A DNA stretch of 64,000 bases from Streptomyces sp. TLI_146 (GTDB lineage Bacteria; Actinomycetota; Actinomycetes; Streptomycetales; Streptomycetaceae). Made by a program: the position numbers and the translations under genes. Shown here in pieces: positions 32,531 to 41,328 of the stretch (positions within the stretch are counted from its first letter, which is position 1; the number at the start of each line of letters is the position of its first letter). A model generated the notes under the pieces. The model saw only the letters and a list, made by a program, of their open reading frames with translations, was not told the origin of the DNA and did not search any database. The stretch is from positions 3,162,001 through 3,226,000 of the forward strand of contig NZ_PJMX01000001.1 of the NCBI RefSeq assembly GCF_002846415.1, read 5' to 3'.

Positions 32531-34123
32531 TCAGACGAGCCCGGTGAGCCGCAGGGCCAGCAGCGCCACGTCGTCCTCGCGGCTGCCGAACGCGCCCAGC
32601 AGCGCGTCGCACAGCGCTCCCGTGCCGCGCGCGGCGTTCGCCGCCGCGAGCAGGCGCAGCCGCTCCATGGAGAGCGCGAGGTCGGTGCCCCGGGTCTCGA
32701 TGAGGCCGTCCGTCACCATCAACAGGACGTCGCCGGAGGCGAGTTGGTGGCGGTACGGGCCGGGGTGGTCGAGACCGAGGCCGAGCAGCGGGCCGTGGAC
32801 GTCGAGGTAGTCCGTCCCGCCCCGGCGGGAGGAGACCAGCGGCGGTATGTGGCCCGCGTTGGCGATCCGGGCGCGGCCGAGCAGCGGGTCGATGAGGGCG
32901 AGGCAGAGGGTGGCGGTGGCCTCCGGGTGGTAGAGCTGGAGCATCCGGTCCAGTCGGCGCACCAGCACGGCCGGGTCGCGCTCGTCGGTCGCGTACGCCC
33001 GTAGCGCGTGGCGCAGTTCGACCATGACGGTGGCCGCGTCGAGCGAGTGGCCCACGACGTCGCCGACGCCGACGAGGAGTCCGTCGGGGGTGGGCAGCGC
33101 GGTGTAGAAGTCGCCGCCGATCTCGGCGCGGGTGGAGGCGGGCACATAGCGCACGGCGACGTCGGCGCCGGGGAGCCGGGGCTGGTGCTGGGGCAGGAAG
33201 CTGCGCTGGAGGGTGAGCGCGATGTGCCGCTCCTCGGCGGCGCTGCGCAGCGACTCGGCGGCCAGCGCGGTGGCCTCGGCGAGATGGGCGAGCAGGGCGC
33301 GGGTGTCCTGGCCGCCGGTGGCGTGGACGGGGGTGGCCAGGCAGACCGGCGGCTGGTCGGCGCGGCTGCGGGCCAGTACCAGCCGGGCGTCGCCCTCCTC
33401 CTCGCCGGTCGGCAGCACCCCGGAGGGCCACAGCGGCGCGGGCGCGATCCGCGACCGTACGCCGGTGCAGCCCGCCATGGCCCGCTGGAGCAGCGGGGCG
33501 ACCGCGGCGGTGGTGGCCGCGGGCTCGTTGCGCGGCGGGCCGCCCGCGTACAGCGTGCCGTCGGCGCCGAAGACGTAGGCGGCGGCCCGGCAGCGGAGCA
33601 GGGCGGTGACCGCTGCGGCGGCCGTGTCGGCGAGCTCCTGGGGGCAACTCGTCCCGTACAGCTCGGTGGTGGCGGTGGCCAGGCGGGCGAGGCGGCCCGC
33701 GCGGGCGTCGGCGTCGTGGCGGAAGCGGGCGCCGCGCAGGGCGGCCCGGACGACGGCCTGGATCTCCTCGGGCTCGACGGGCACGGCGAGATAGGCCTCG
33801 GCGCCCGCGTCCAGGCCCCGGGTGCGGTCGCGCGGGGTGGTGGCCGCGGCCGAGAAGTGCACCACGGGCATGGTGGCGATCTCGGGGTGCGCCTTGATGC
33901 GGCGGCACAGCTCGAAGCCGTCCATGTCGGGCAGGCCCACGTCGACCAGGGCCGCGTCGGGCAGGACGCCGTTCCTGACCCGGGCGTCGAGCTCGACCAG
34001 GGCGTCGGCGGCGGTGGCCAGCGGCACCACCCGGTGGCCCGCGCGCCGCAGGACCGCGCCCATGGCGTAGCGGTTGGCGTCGATGTCGTCGACGACCAGC
34101 ACGGTGGTACGGGACGGGTTCAC
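32531..34123 (-). CDS. Receiver-PP2C (RsbU/SpoIIE-type) phosphatase with atypical receiver
   Basis: A 530-residue protein: receiver domain (residues 1-130), GAF-like sensor region (about 150-290) and PP2C/SpoIIE phosphatase domain (about 310-530). In the receiver Asp12-Asp13, phospho-acceptor Asp61 and Ser91 are present, but the conserved Lys is Val114 in YLAVPV. The catalytic domain shows GGDFYTALPTPDGLLVGVGDVVGHSLDAA and VTDGL, both metal-binding Asp motifs. Such proteins dephosphorylate anti-anti-sigma factors in partner-switching stress control. GTG start at 34123 with GGGGG upstream. No anti-sigma gene is adjacent. Confidence 0.87.
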   Translation of the reverse strand: MNPSRTTVLVVDDIDANRYAMGAVLRRAGHRVVPLATAADALVELDARVRNGVLPDAALVDVGLPDMDGFELCRRIKAHPEIATMPVVHFSAAATTPRDRTRGLDAGAEAYLAVPVEPEEIQAVVRAALRGARFRHDADARAGRLARLATATTELYGTSCPQELADTAAAAVTALLRCRAAAYVFGADGTLYAGGPPRNEPAATTAAVAPLLQRAMAGCTGVRSRIAPAPLWPSGVLPTGEEEGDARLVLARSRADQPPVCLATPVHATGGQDTRALLAHLAEATALAAESLRSAAEERHIALTLQRSFLPQHQPRLPGADVAVRYVPASTRAEIGGDFYTALPTPDGLLVGVGDVVGHSLDAATVMVELRHALRAYATDERDPAVLVRRLDRMLQLYHPEATATLCLALIDPLLGRARIANAGHIPPLVSSRRGGTDYLDVHGPLLGLGLDHPGPYRHQLASGDVLLMVTDGLIETRGTDLALSMERLRLLAAANAARGTGALCDALLGAFGSREDDVALLALRLTGLV

Positions 34124-34227
34124 GGCTCATCCCCCGTGGGGCCGTCGGGCCCCATTTGGGCGTGGTGCGGACCGGGCAGCGATTACGTCCACACGGTAGC
34201 GCGCGGGCCGTCCACAGGGGTCCCTGG

Positions 34228-36270
34228 TCAACTTCCCTGTGCGAAATCACCCTTGAGGGCGTAGCTGAGGCCCTGGTCGAGCCCGGCGCGCGCCCCCCGG
34301 CGGAACGCGCTGTCGTACGCCTGGTCCCCGACGGCGGCCCTGGCCCGGCGCTCGCACTCCTCGCGCACGGCGGTCAGCCGGGGCGCGCCCATCTGGGCCT
34401 TGCCGACGGTACGCCAGTACTCCTGCCCGATGCCGAGGACCAGGGCGCCCTCCTCGCCGTCGCCCCGGGCGGCGAGCGCGCAGGCGAGCAGGTCGAGGCC
34501 GATGGCGATGCCGAAGCTGTCGTGGAGCAGCTGCTTGCCGGTGAGCATGGCGCGCACGTGCTCGGCCGCCTCGGTGGCGCGGCCGAGCGCCAGCGCGGTG
34601 ACGGCGAGCATGTAGTCGGCGTACGCCCGCATCCAGCGCTCGCCCCGGCTCGCGCACTGGTCGCGCAGCCAGGTCGCCTCGGCGGCCGCCTCGCGGATGC
34701 GGCCGAGGTTGGTGAGGGCGTAGATCCGGGCGAGCGCGGCCAGGGCGAGGCCGGGCGAGAGGTCGTCGTCGGCCGCGTCGATGGCCGGGGTGAGCACGTC
34801 GAGGGCGCCCTCGGCGTCGCCCGGCATCAGGATGGCGCCGCCGAGCAGATAGGCGGCGCGCAGCCGGGACTCGGGGCCGGCGGCGTTCGCCGCGCACCGT
34901 CTGCCGTGCCGCAGCGCGGTCTCCATGTCGCCCTGGAGGAAGGCGGTCATGCCGAGCGCCCACTCGGCGCGGTCGCGGCGCGGGCCGGGCCCGGGGCCGA
35001 GGGCGAGGGCGCGCTCCAGGAAGCCGCGGCCCTCGCGCAGGTGCCCGCAGCAGAACCAGAAGAACCAGAGCGAGGACGCCAGGTCGAGCGCGGCGTCGGG
35101 GTCGGCCGCCAGCAGATGGTCGAGGGCGGTGCGCAGATCGGCGTGCCCGGCGGCCAGCCGCTCGTACCACTCCACCTGGTCGGGGCCCATCCACTCGGCC
35201 TCGGCGGCGCGGGCCAGGCGGCGGCAGCGCTCGGCGTGGCGGCGGGCCACGGCCGCCTCCTCGCCGAGCTCGCCGAGCCACTGGCGGCCGTACTCGCGGA
35301 TGGTGTCGAGCATCCGGTACCCGGCCCGGCCCCGGTGCGTCCTGACCCGTACGACGGACTTGGCGACCAGGCCCGCGAGCGCGGGCCCGACGGCCTCGGG
35401 GGCGAGCGGGCCGCCCGCGGCGACCTCCTCGGCGGCCTCCAGGTCGAAGGCCCCGGCGAACACCGAGAGCCGGGCCCACAGCAGCCGCTCCAGCGGGGCG
35501 CACAGCTCGTGGCTCCAGCCGATGGTGGTGCGCATGGTCTGGTGGCGGGGCAGCCGGGCGGCCCGGGTGTCGGCGAGGACCTCGAAGCGCGAGTCGAGCC
35601 GTTCGGCGAGCTGCTCCACGCTCCACAACCGCAGCCGGGCGCCCGCGAGTTCGAGGGCGAGCGGGATGCCGTCGAGTCTGCGGCAGACGGCGGCGGCCGC
35701 CTCGGCGCGGGCCGGGGTCTCGAAGGACTTCAGCGACAGGTACGGGACGGCGTCGACGGCGCGCTGCTTGAAGAGGGTGAGCGCGGCCCCCTCGGGCGGC
35801 AGCGGGCCGAGCGAGAAGACACGTTCCTCCGGGCGCCCCAGGGACTGCCGGCTGGTGGCCAGGACGGTGAGCCCCGGCGAGGTCTGGAGCAGCTCCCCGA
35901 TGAGGTGGCCGCAGGCGGAGACCAGGTGCTCGCAGGTGTCCAGGACCAGGAGCAGCCGTTTGTCGCCGAGCCAGCCGCACAGCGCCTCGGCGGCGGTGCG
36001 GGTGGTCTGGTCGGTGACGCCCAGGTGGTCGGCGACGGTGGCGGCGAGCAGTTCCGGGTCGCACAGCGGCGACAGCTCGATCCACCACACCCCGTCGGGG
36101 CAGAAGGCGTCGCGGCCGCGCGCGGCGCGCAGGGCGAGCCGGGACTTGCCGACGCCGCCCGGGCCGGTGACCGTGACGAGCCGGTGGCCCCGCAACAGGC
36201 GGTCCAGGGTGGCCAGTTCGACCGACCGGCCGACGAAACTCGTGGTCTCCGCTGGAAGATTCCCCAACAC
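34228..36270 (-). CDS. AfsR-like ATPase regulator (NB-ARC plus TPR), without SARP domain
   Basis: A 680-residue protein. The NB-ARC/AAA ATPase begins at once: FVGRSVELATLDRLL, then Walker A GPGGVGKSRLALRAAR at about 35, Walker B RLLLVLDTCEH near 103, and the GLPLALELAGARLRLW motif. The C-terminal half (about 340-680) is TPR-like helical repeats (LARAAEAEWMGPDQVEWYERLAAGHADLRTALDHLLA...). In AfsR the ATPase follows an OmpR-type SARP DNA-binding domain, which is absent here; no LuxR domain exists at the C-terminus either. So DNA binding is not evident and it may act through a partner. GTG start at 36270. Confidence 0.82.
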   Translation of the reverse strand: MLGNLPAETTSFVGRSVELATLDRLLRGHRLVTVTGPGGVGKSRLALRAARGRDAFCPDGVWWIELSPLCDPELLAATVADHLGVTDQTTRTAAEALCGWLGDKRLLLVLDTCEHLVSACGHLIGELLQTSPGLTVLATSRQSLGRPEERVFSLGPLPPEGAALTLFKQRAVDAVPYLSLKSFETPARAEAAAAVCRRLDGIPLALELAGARLRLWSVEQLAERLDSRFEVLADTRAARLPRHQTMRTTIGWSHELCAPLERLLWARLSVFAGAFDLEAAEEVAAGGPLAPEAVGPALAGLVAKSVVRVRTHRGRAGYRMLDTIREYGRQWLGELGEEAAVARRHAERCRRLARAAEAEWMGPDQVEWYERLAAGHADLRTALDHLLAADPDAALDLASSLWFFWFCCGHLREGRGFLERALALGPGPGPRRDRAEWALGMTAFLQGDMETALRHGRRCAANAAGPESRLRAAYLLGGAILMPGDAEGALDVLTPAIDAADDDLSPGLALAALARIYALTNLGRIREAAAEATWLRDQCASRGERWMRAYADYMLAVTALALGRATEAAEHVRAMLTGKQLLHDSFGIAIGLDLLACALAARGDGEEGALVLGIGQEYWRTVGKAQMGAPRLTAVREECERRARAAVGDQAYDSAFRRGARAGLDQGLSYALKGDFAQGS

Positions 36271-36433
36271 GGGGCACAGTTTGGACCAGAGAACGGCCCA
36301 GTCCCGACGCGATCCCCCGGTTCAACCAGAAACAGTCGCAAACAGGCCAGGAGCGGTCGGGACAACGCCATTTCCGCGCGTACGGAGAACACCGACGGAC
36401 GTCGACCGGTCACTCCCGTACGCACTCCCCCAC

Positions 36434-37459
36434 TCACTCCCGTACGCGCGCGGTGGACCCCCGTACCACCAGCTCCGGCTGGAAGACGAACTCCGTGCGC
36501 TGCACCGGGTTCCCCCGGATCTCCTCGAGCAGCGCGCCCACCGCGGCCGTCGCCATCGCCCGCACGGGCTGGCGGACGGTGGTCAGCGGCGGGTCGGTGA
36601 ACGCGATCAGCCGCGAGTCGTCGAAGCCCACCACCGAGATGTCCTTCGGTACGTCGAGCCCGCGCTCGCGCGCCGCGCGGACCGCGCCGAGCGCCATCAT
36701 GTCGCTGGCGCACACCACGCCCGTACAGCCCTGGTCGAGCAGCGCGCCCGCCGCCACCTGGCCGCCCTCGACGCTGAAGAGGGTGTGCCCCATGTACGCG
36801 GCGGCCTCCTCGCGGCGCAGTCCGAACCGCTCCCCCAGCGCGGCCGCGAACCCCTCGGCCTTGCGGCGCGAGGGCACGTATCGGAGCGGCCCGGCCGCCA
36901 GACCGATCCGGGTGTGGCCGAGGTCGGCGAGATGGCCGACCGCCATCGCCATCGCCGCGTGGTCGTCGGGCGAGACGAAGGGCGCGCGGATGCGCTCGTT
37001 GTACCCGTTGACCAGCACGAACGGCACCCCGCGCTCGGTGAGCGCCAGATAGCGGGCGGGGTCGGCGGAGGTGTCGGCGTGCAGCCCCGACAGGAACACG
37101 ATGCCGTTGACCCCGCGCTCCTCCAGCTGCTCGACCAGCTCGTCCTCGGTCGCCCCGCCGGGCAGCTGGGTGCAGAGCACCGGGGTGTACCCGTGCCCGG
37201 CGAGCACCTGCTCCACGGCCTGGGCGAAGGCGGGGAAGATGGGGTTGGTGAGCTCCGGGGTGACCAGGCCGACGAGTCCGGCGCTGCGGTGGCGCAGCTG
37301 GGCGGGCCGCTCCCAGCCGAGGACGTCCAGGGCCGCGAGCACCCGCTGCCGGGTGGCGTCGGCGACGCCCGGACGCCCGTTGAGCACCCGGCTGACGGTG
37401 GCCTCGCTGACGGCCGCCTGCGAGGCGATGTCGGCGAGGCGCGGCCCGGCGTCGGTCAC
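36434..37459 (-). CDS. LacI-family regulator paired with aglA (MalR paralogue)
   Basis: A 341-residue LacI repressor. HTH: RLADIASQAAVSEATVSRVLNG, hinge NGRPGVADATRQRVLAALDVLG, then a periplasmic-binding-protein-like core ending PELVVRGST. It is closely similar along its length to the regulator at 44573 (for instance GIVFLSGLHADT against GIIFVSGLHADT; CASDMMALGA in both). GTG 37459 overlaps the aglA stop (GTGA), a translational coupling; an ATG at 37471 would add MVGG. It most likely binds maltose-type operators, as its paralogue does. Confidence 0.9.
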   Translation of the reverse strand: MTDAGPRLADIASQAAVSEATVSRVLNGRPGVADATRQRVLAALDVLGWERPAQLRHRSAGLVGLVTPELTNPIFPAFAQAVEQVLAGHGYTPVLCTQLPGGATEDELVEQLEERGVNGIVFLSGLHADTSADPARYLALTERGVPFVLVNGYNERIRAPFVSPDDHAAMAMAVGHLADLGHTRIGLAAGPLRYVPSRRKAEGFAAALGERFGLRREEAAAYMGHTLFSVEGGQVAAGALLDQGCTGVVCASDMMALGAVRAARERGLDVPKDISVVGFDDSRLIAFTDPPLTTVRQPVRAMATAAVGALLEEIRGNPVQRTEFVFQPELVVRGSTARVRE

Positions 37460-39105
37460 ACCGCCCACCACACGGTGGTGTCGGCTTCGAGGACGAACTC
37501 GCCGCCGTCCAGGGCGACTTCACGGCCGTCGCTGGCGAGGAGGGGCTTGCCCGGAGCGGGCAGGCGCACCGGTTCGGCGGTGAGGTTGACCGTGCAGACG
37601 AACCCCTCGCGGGCGAACGCGAGGACGCCTCGCGGGGCCTCCAGCCAGCTGACGGTATCGCCCGAGCCGAGGCCGGGGTGCTCGCGGCGGGCGGCGAGGG
37701 CGGCGCGGTAGAGCTCCAGCGTGGAGTGCGGGTCGCCGGTCTGCGCCTCGACGGAGAGCGCGCCCCACGACGCGGGCTGGGGCAGCCAGCTGCCGCCGCT
37801 GCCGAAGCCGTACGAGGGGCCGTCGGCGGTCCACGGAAGGGGGACCCGGCAGCCGTCGCGGAAGCCGTCCTGGCCCTCGGCGCGGAAGAACGACGGATCC
37901 TGGCGCACCTCGTCGGGCAGATCGGTGACGTCCGGGAGGCCGAGCTCCTCGCCCTGGTAGAGGTAGGCGGACCCCGGCAGCGCCAGCATCAGCAGGGTCG
38001 CGGCGCGCGCCCGGCGCAGCCCGAGCTCGCGGTCGCCCGGGGTGCGCAGCTGGGTGCCGAGGCCGGGCGGGTTGGCGAAACGGGTGGCGTGCCGGGTCAC
38101 GTCGTGGTTGGAGAGCACCCAGGTCGCGGGGGCGCCGACCGGGCGCATCGCGGCGAGCGAGACGTCGATGACCTCGCGCAGCTCCTCGGCGTCCCAAGGG
38201 GCGCCCAGGTACTGGAAGTTGAAGGCCTGGTGCAGCTCGTCGGGGCGTACGTAATGGGCCGTGCGCTCCACGGTGGGCGTCCACGCCTCGGCGACGGCTA
38301 TGCGCTCGCCGGGGTACTCGTCGAGGATCAGGCGCCAGGAGCGGTAGATCTCGTGGACGCCGTCCTGGTCGAAGAACGGCATGACATCGTTGCCCAGCAG
38401 CTTGAGCTGGTCGCTGCCGCCGATGTCGGGCAGCCCGGCCGCCTTGACGAGCCCGTGGGCGACGTCGACGCGGAACCCGTCGACGCCCATGTCCAGCCAG
38501 AACCGCAGGATCGAGCGGAACTCGTCGGCGACGGCGGGGTGCTCCCAGTTGAAGTCGGGCTGCTCCGGGGCGAACAGGTGCAGATACCACTCGCCGTCCT
38601 CGGTACGGGTCCAGGCGGGCCCGCCGAAGATGGACTCCCAGTCGTTGGGCGGCAGTTCGCCGTCCGCGCCGCGCCCCGGCCGGAAGTGGTACCGGCTCCG
38701 CAGCGCCGAGCCAGGCCCCTCCCGCAGGGCGCGCTTGAACCACTCGTGCTGGTCGGAGGAGTGGTTGGGGACGAGGTCGACGATGATGCGCAGCCCGAGC
38801 TCGTGGGCGTCCCTGATCAGGGCGTCGGCGTCGTGCAGGGTGCCGAACATCGGGTCGATGGCGCGGTAGTCGGCGACGTCGTAGCCGGCGTCGGCCTGCG
38901 GGGAGGCGTAGAAGGGGGAGAGCCAGACGGCGTCGACGCCGAGGTCGCGGAGGTACGGGAGCTTGTGGCGTACGCCGTCGAGGTCCCCCATCCCGTCGCC
39001 GTTGGCATCGGCGAAGCTGCGCGGATAGACCTGGTAGATCACGGCGTCCTGCCACCAGTTGGTGCGGGTGGGTGCGGTGGCGGAGGCGGTGAGGTGCGGG
39101 GTCAT
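37456..39105 (-). CDS. aglA: Alpha-glucosidase (GH13) AglA
   Basis: A 549-residue GH13 enzyme of the oligo-1,6-glucosidase/alpha-glucosidase group. Catalytic residues are Asp214 (GFRVDVAHG, nucleophile), Glu273 (AVAEAW, acid/base) and Asp335 (LSNHDV). The conserved regions I (VDLVPNHSSDQH, about 108) and others are present, and the QPDFNWEHP segment marks the exo-acting group. It cleaves maltose/maltooligosaccharides taken up by MalEFG. The malG gene precedes it with a 343-bp gap containing a repeat element, so it may be the end of the malEFG transcript. 549 residues is normal length. Confidence 0.95.
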   Translation of the reverse strand: MTPHLTASATAPTRTNWWQDAVIYQVYPRSFADANGDGMGDLDGVRHKLPYLRDLGVDAVWLSPFYASPQADAGYDVADYRAIDPMFGTLHDADALIRDAHELGLRIIVDLVPNHSSDQHEWFKRALREGPGSALRSRYHFRPGRGADGELPPNDWESIFGGPAWTRTEDGEWYLHLFAPEQPDFNWEHPAVADEFRSILRFWLDMGVDGFRVDVAHGLVKAAGLPDIGGSDQLKLLGNDVMPFFDQDGVHEIYRSWRLILDEYPGERIAVAEAWTPTVERTAHYVRPDELHQAFNFQYLGAPWDAEELREVIDVSLAAMRPVGAPATWVLSNHDVTRHATRFANPPGLGTQLRTPGDRELGLRRARAATLLMLALPGSAYLYQGEELGLPDVTDLPDEVRQDPSFFRAEGQDGFRDGCRVPLPWTADGPSYGFGSGGSWLPQPASWGALSVEAQTGDPHSTLELYRAALAARREHPGLGSGDTVSWLEAPRGVLAFAREGFVCTVNLTAEPVRLPAPGKPLLASDGREVALDGGEFVLEADTTVWWAV

Positions 39106-39216
39106 TTCGTCCCTGGGTCGGTGTGGGTGGTGGGTTTTCCTTGACGCGGGTGGGCTGCGCCTGCGCCTGCGGCGGGCCGAGGGTGAGTCCTCCCGGGGGC
39201 TACGCCCTCGGACCCC

Positions 39217-39341
39217 GTTCGTCTGCGGACCGTGGTGGGTTGCTCGCGCAGTTCCCCGCGCCCCTTAAATGCGCCCCTGCGGGGCGCCCCTGTAGGGGCG
39301 CGGGGAACTGCGCGACCAGCCCCAGACGGTCCGCAGACAAA
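39217..39341. repeat. Composite REP/MITE-like element between malG and aglA
   Basis: GTTCGTCTGCGGACCGTGG...GCGCAGTTCCCCGCGCCCCT (39246-39265), inner GC palindrome (GCGCCCCTGCGGGGCGC), then AGGGGCGCGGGGAACTGCGC (39294-39313) and ...GGTCCGCAGAC. The element is 125 bp with long inverted arms and lies within the 343-bp gap 39106-39448. Nothing gene-like is visible there. If malEFG and aglA are one transcript, the hairpin is inside it and could protect the upstream mRNA. Confidence 0.88.
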
Positions 39342-39448
39342 AGGCGACCCGGGCGCAGCCCGATCAGCGGGGACCAGGGGGCGCAGCCCACCGCCCGGCC
39401 GCCCGCCAGAGGGCTTAAGGGAACGGGCGGGGTGGGGGCATAACCACC

Positions 39449-40291
39449 TCACCCCTTCGTCGCCCCCGCCGTCATCCCCGCAACCAGATGCTTCTGCGCG
39501 AACAGGAAGAACACCGCCGCCGGCACCGCGATCAGCACGGACGCCGCCGTCATCGGCCCCCAGTTCGCCGTGTACTGCGTCACGAACGTCTGAAGGCCGC
39601 CCGCCAGCGTCAGGTTCTCGTCGCCCACCATGAACGCCGACGAGTACGCGACCTCGCCCCACGCCGTGATGAAGGAGTAGAACGCCGTCACCGCGAGCCC
39701 GGGCTTCGCCAGCGGCAGGATCAGGCGCCAGAACGTGCCGAACGGGTTCAGCCCGTCCACCCGCCCCGACTCGTCGATCTCCACCGGGATCCCGTCGAAG
39801 AAGCCCTTCATCATCCAGGCGCAGAACGGGACGGCGATCGTCAGATACGTGATGATCAGGCCCACCGGCTGGTTCAGCAGCCCCAGCTGGCCCATCAGGT
39901 TGTAGAGGGGGACGATCAGGATCGCCATCGGGAACATCTGGGTGATCAGCAGCGTCCACATCAGCGGGCGCATACCGGGGAACTTGAAGCGGCTGACCGC
40001 GTAACCGGTCGTCGCGGAGATGAAGACGCCGAGCAGCGTCGTCACCCCGGCGATCAGCGCCGAGTTCCCGAACCAGGTGAAGAAGCTCGTCTTGTCCACC
40101 AGATAGCGGTAGTTGTCGAGCGTCGTGTCCTTGAAGAAGTCCGTGGTGATCGCGTACTTCGCCGGCTTCAGCGAGGTCAGCAGCACCCACAGGACGGGGA
40201 AGACGGCGATGACCGACGCCCCGATCAGCGTGGCGTGCAGACCGACCGAAGCCAGCGGCGACCGCTTACCGCGTTGCGACGACATCGTCAC
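39449..40291 (-). CDS. malG: Maltose/maltodextrin ABC transporter permease MalG
   Basis: A 280-residue permease with six membrane helices. The C-terminal cytosolic EAA loop is visible (VEIDESGRVDGLNPFGTFWRLILPLAKPG), which contacts the ATPase. LITQMFPMAILIVPLYNLMGQLGLLNQPVGLI and AWMMKGFFDGIP are typical of MalG proteins. The GTG start at 40291 overlaps the malF stop (GTGA), with GGGAG seven nucleotides upstream; an ATG at 40285 is the alternative. Function is import of maltose or maltodextrin with MalF and MalE; no ATPase gene is in the window, so an MsiK-like general ATPase elsewhere is needed. Confidence 0.95.
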   Translation of the reverse strand: MTMSSQRGKRSPLASVGLHATLIGASVIAVFPVLWVLLTSLKPAKYAITTDFFKDTTLDNYRYLVDKTSFFTWFGNSALIAGVTTLLGVFISATTGYAVSRFKFPGMRPLMWTLLITQMFPMAILIVPLYNLMGQLGLLNQPVGLIITYLTIAVPFCAWMMKGFFDGIPVEIDESGRVDGLNPFGTFWRLILPLAKPGLAVTAFYSFITAWGEVAYSSAFMVGDENLTLAGGLQTFVTQYTANWGPMTAASVLIAVPAAVFFLFAQKHLVAGMTAGATKG

Positions 40292-41295
40292 CACACCTCT
40301 CCCTGCTTGCGAAGCGACCGCCGGTACACGAAGGCGAAGATCATCAGCACCGCCAGGATCAGCACGCCCCATGTCGCCGACCCCGCGAAGTCCCGCGGGC
40401 TCTCCACGAAGGCCTGGCGGAACGCCTGGGTCACCAGGATCTCCGTCGAGTCGCCGGGACCCCCTCGCGTCAGCAGGAAGATCACCGGGAACATGTTGAA
40501 CGTCCAGATGGTGGAGAGCAGGATCACCGTGGAGGAGACCGCCCGCAGACCGGGGACGGTGATGTAGAGGAAGCGCTTCCAGGGCCCGGCCCCGTCCATC
40601 TCCGCCGCCTCGTACAGCTCGCCCGGGATCGACTGGAGCCCGCCGAGCAGCGCCACCATCATGAACGGCACGCCGAGCCAGACGTTGACCGCGATCACCG
40701 AGAACTTCGCCCACGTCGGGTCGTCCAGCCACGGCACCGCCGAGATGCCGCCGCCGTCCAGGACCTTGTTCAGCAGTCCGTTGTCGCGGTTGAAGAGGAA
40801 GCGCCAGGCGAACACCGAGACGAAGCCGGGCACCGCCCAGGGCAGGATCAGCATCATCCGGTACGCGGCGCGGCCGCGGAACTGCCGGTTGAGCATGTTC
40901 GCGAGGACCAGGCCGAGCAGGAACGTGGTGGAGACACAGCACACCGTCCACACCACGGTCCACACCAGCCGCTGCACGAAAATCGGGTCGTTCAGCACGT
41001 CCACGTAGTTGTCGAGGCCGACGAACTCGTACGTGGCGTCGATGTGGTTGGCGCCGATCGTGCGGCCGACGTTGCGTTCGTTGGCGTCGGTCAGCGACAG
41101 GTAGATGCCGCGGCCGAGCGGCCATCCGATGATCACGCCGAGGACGATCACCACGGGGGCGACCATCGTCCAGGCGTACCAGTGCGTCGAGAGCGCCCGC
41201 CGCAGGCGGCCGGGGCGCTCGCCGGTCGCGCGGCCCCGGCCGCGGGCGCCCTCGCCCGCGGCCTTCGCCGTCGACTGGCCGGTGTGGACAGTCAT
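40288..41295 (-). CDS. malF: Maltose/maltodextrin ABC transporter permease MalF
   Basis: A 335-residue permease. A basic, disordered N-terminus (residues 1-35) precedes six predicted membrane segments (WYAWTMVAPVVIVLGVIIGWPLG; LVWTVVWTVCCVSTTFLLGLVLANML; VIAVNVWLGVPFMMVALLGGL; and others). The EAA motif is EAAEMDGAGPWKRFLYITVPGLR at about 235. It pairs with MalG in the membrane. ATG at 41295 is 33 bp after the malE stop. Actinobacterial MalF lacks the long periplasmic loop P2 of the E. coli protein, as here. Confidence 0.95.
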   Translation of the reverse strand: MTVHTGQSTAKAAGEGARGRGRATGERPGRLRRALSTHWYAWTMVAPVVIVLGVIIGWPLGRGIYLSLTDANERNVGRTIGANHIDATYEFVGLDNYVDVLNDPIFVQRLVWTVVWTVCCVSTTFLLGLVLANMLNRQFRGRAAYRMMLILPWAVPGFVSVFAWRFLFNRDNGLLNKVLDGGGISAVPWLDDPTWAKFSVIAVNVWLGVPFMMVALLGGLQSIPGELYEAAEMDGAGPWKRFLYITVPGLRAVSSTVILLSTIWTFNMFPVIFLLTRGGPGDSTEILVTQAFRQAFVESPRDFAGSATWGVLILAVLMIFAFVYRRSLRKQGEVW

Positions 41296-41328
41296 GTCAG
41301 TCAGTACCCGTCTCCCGCTGCCGGTCCG

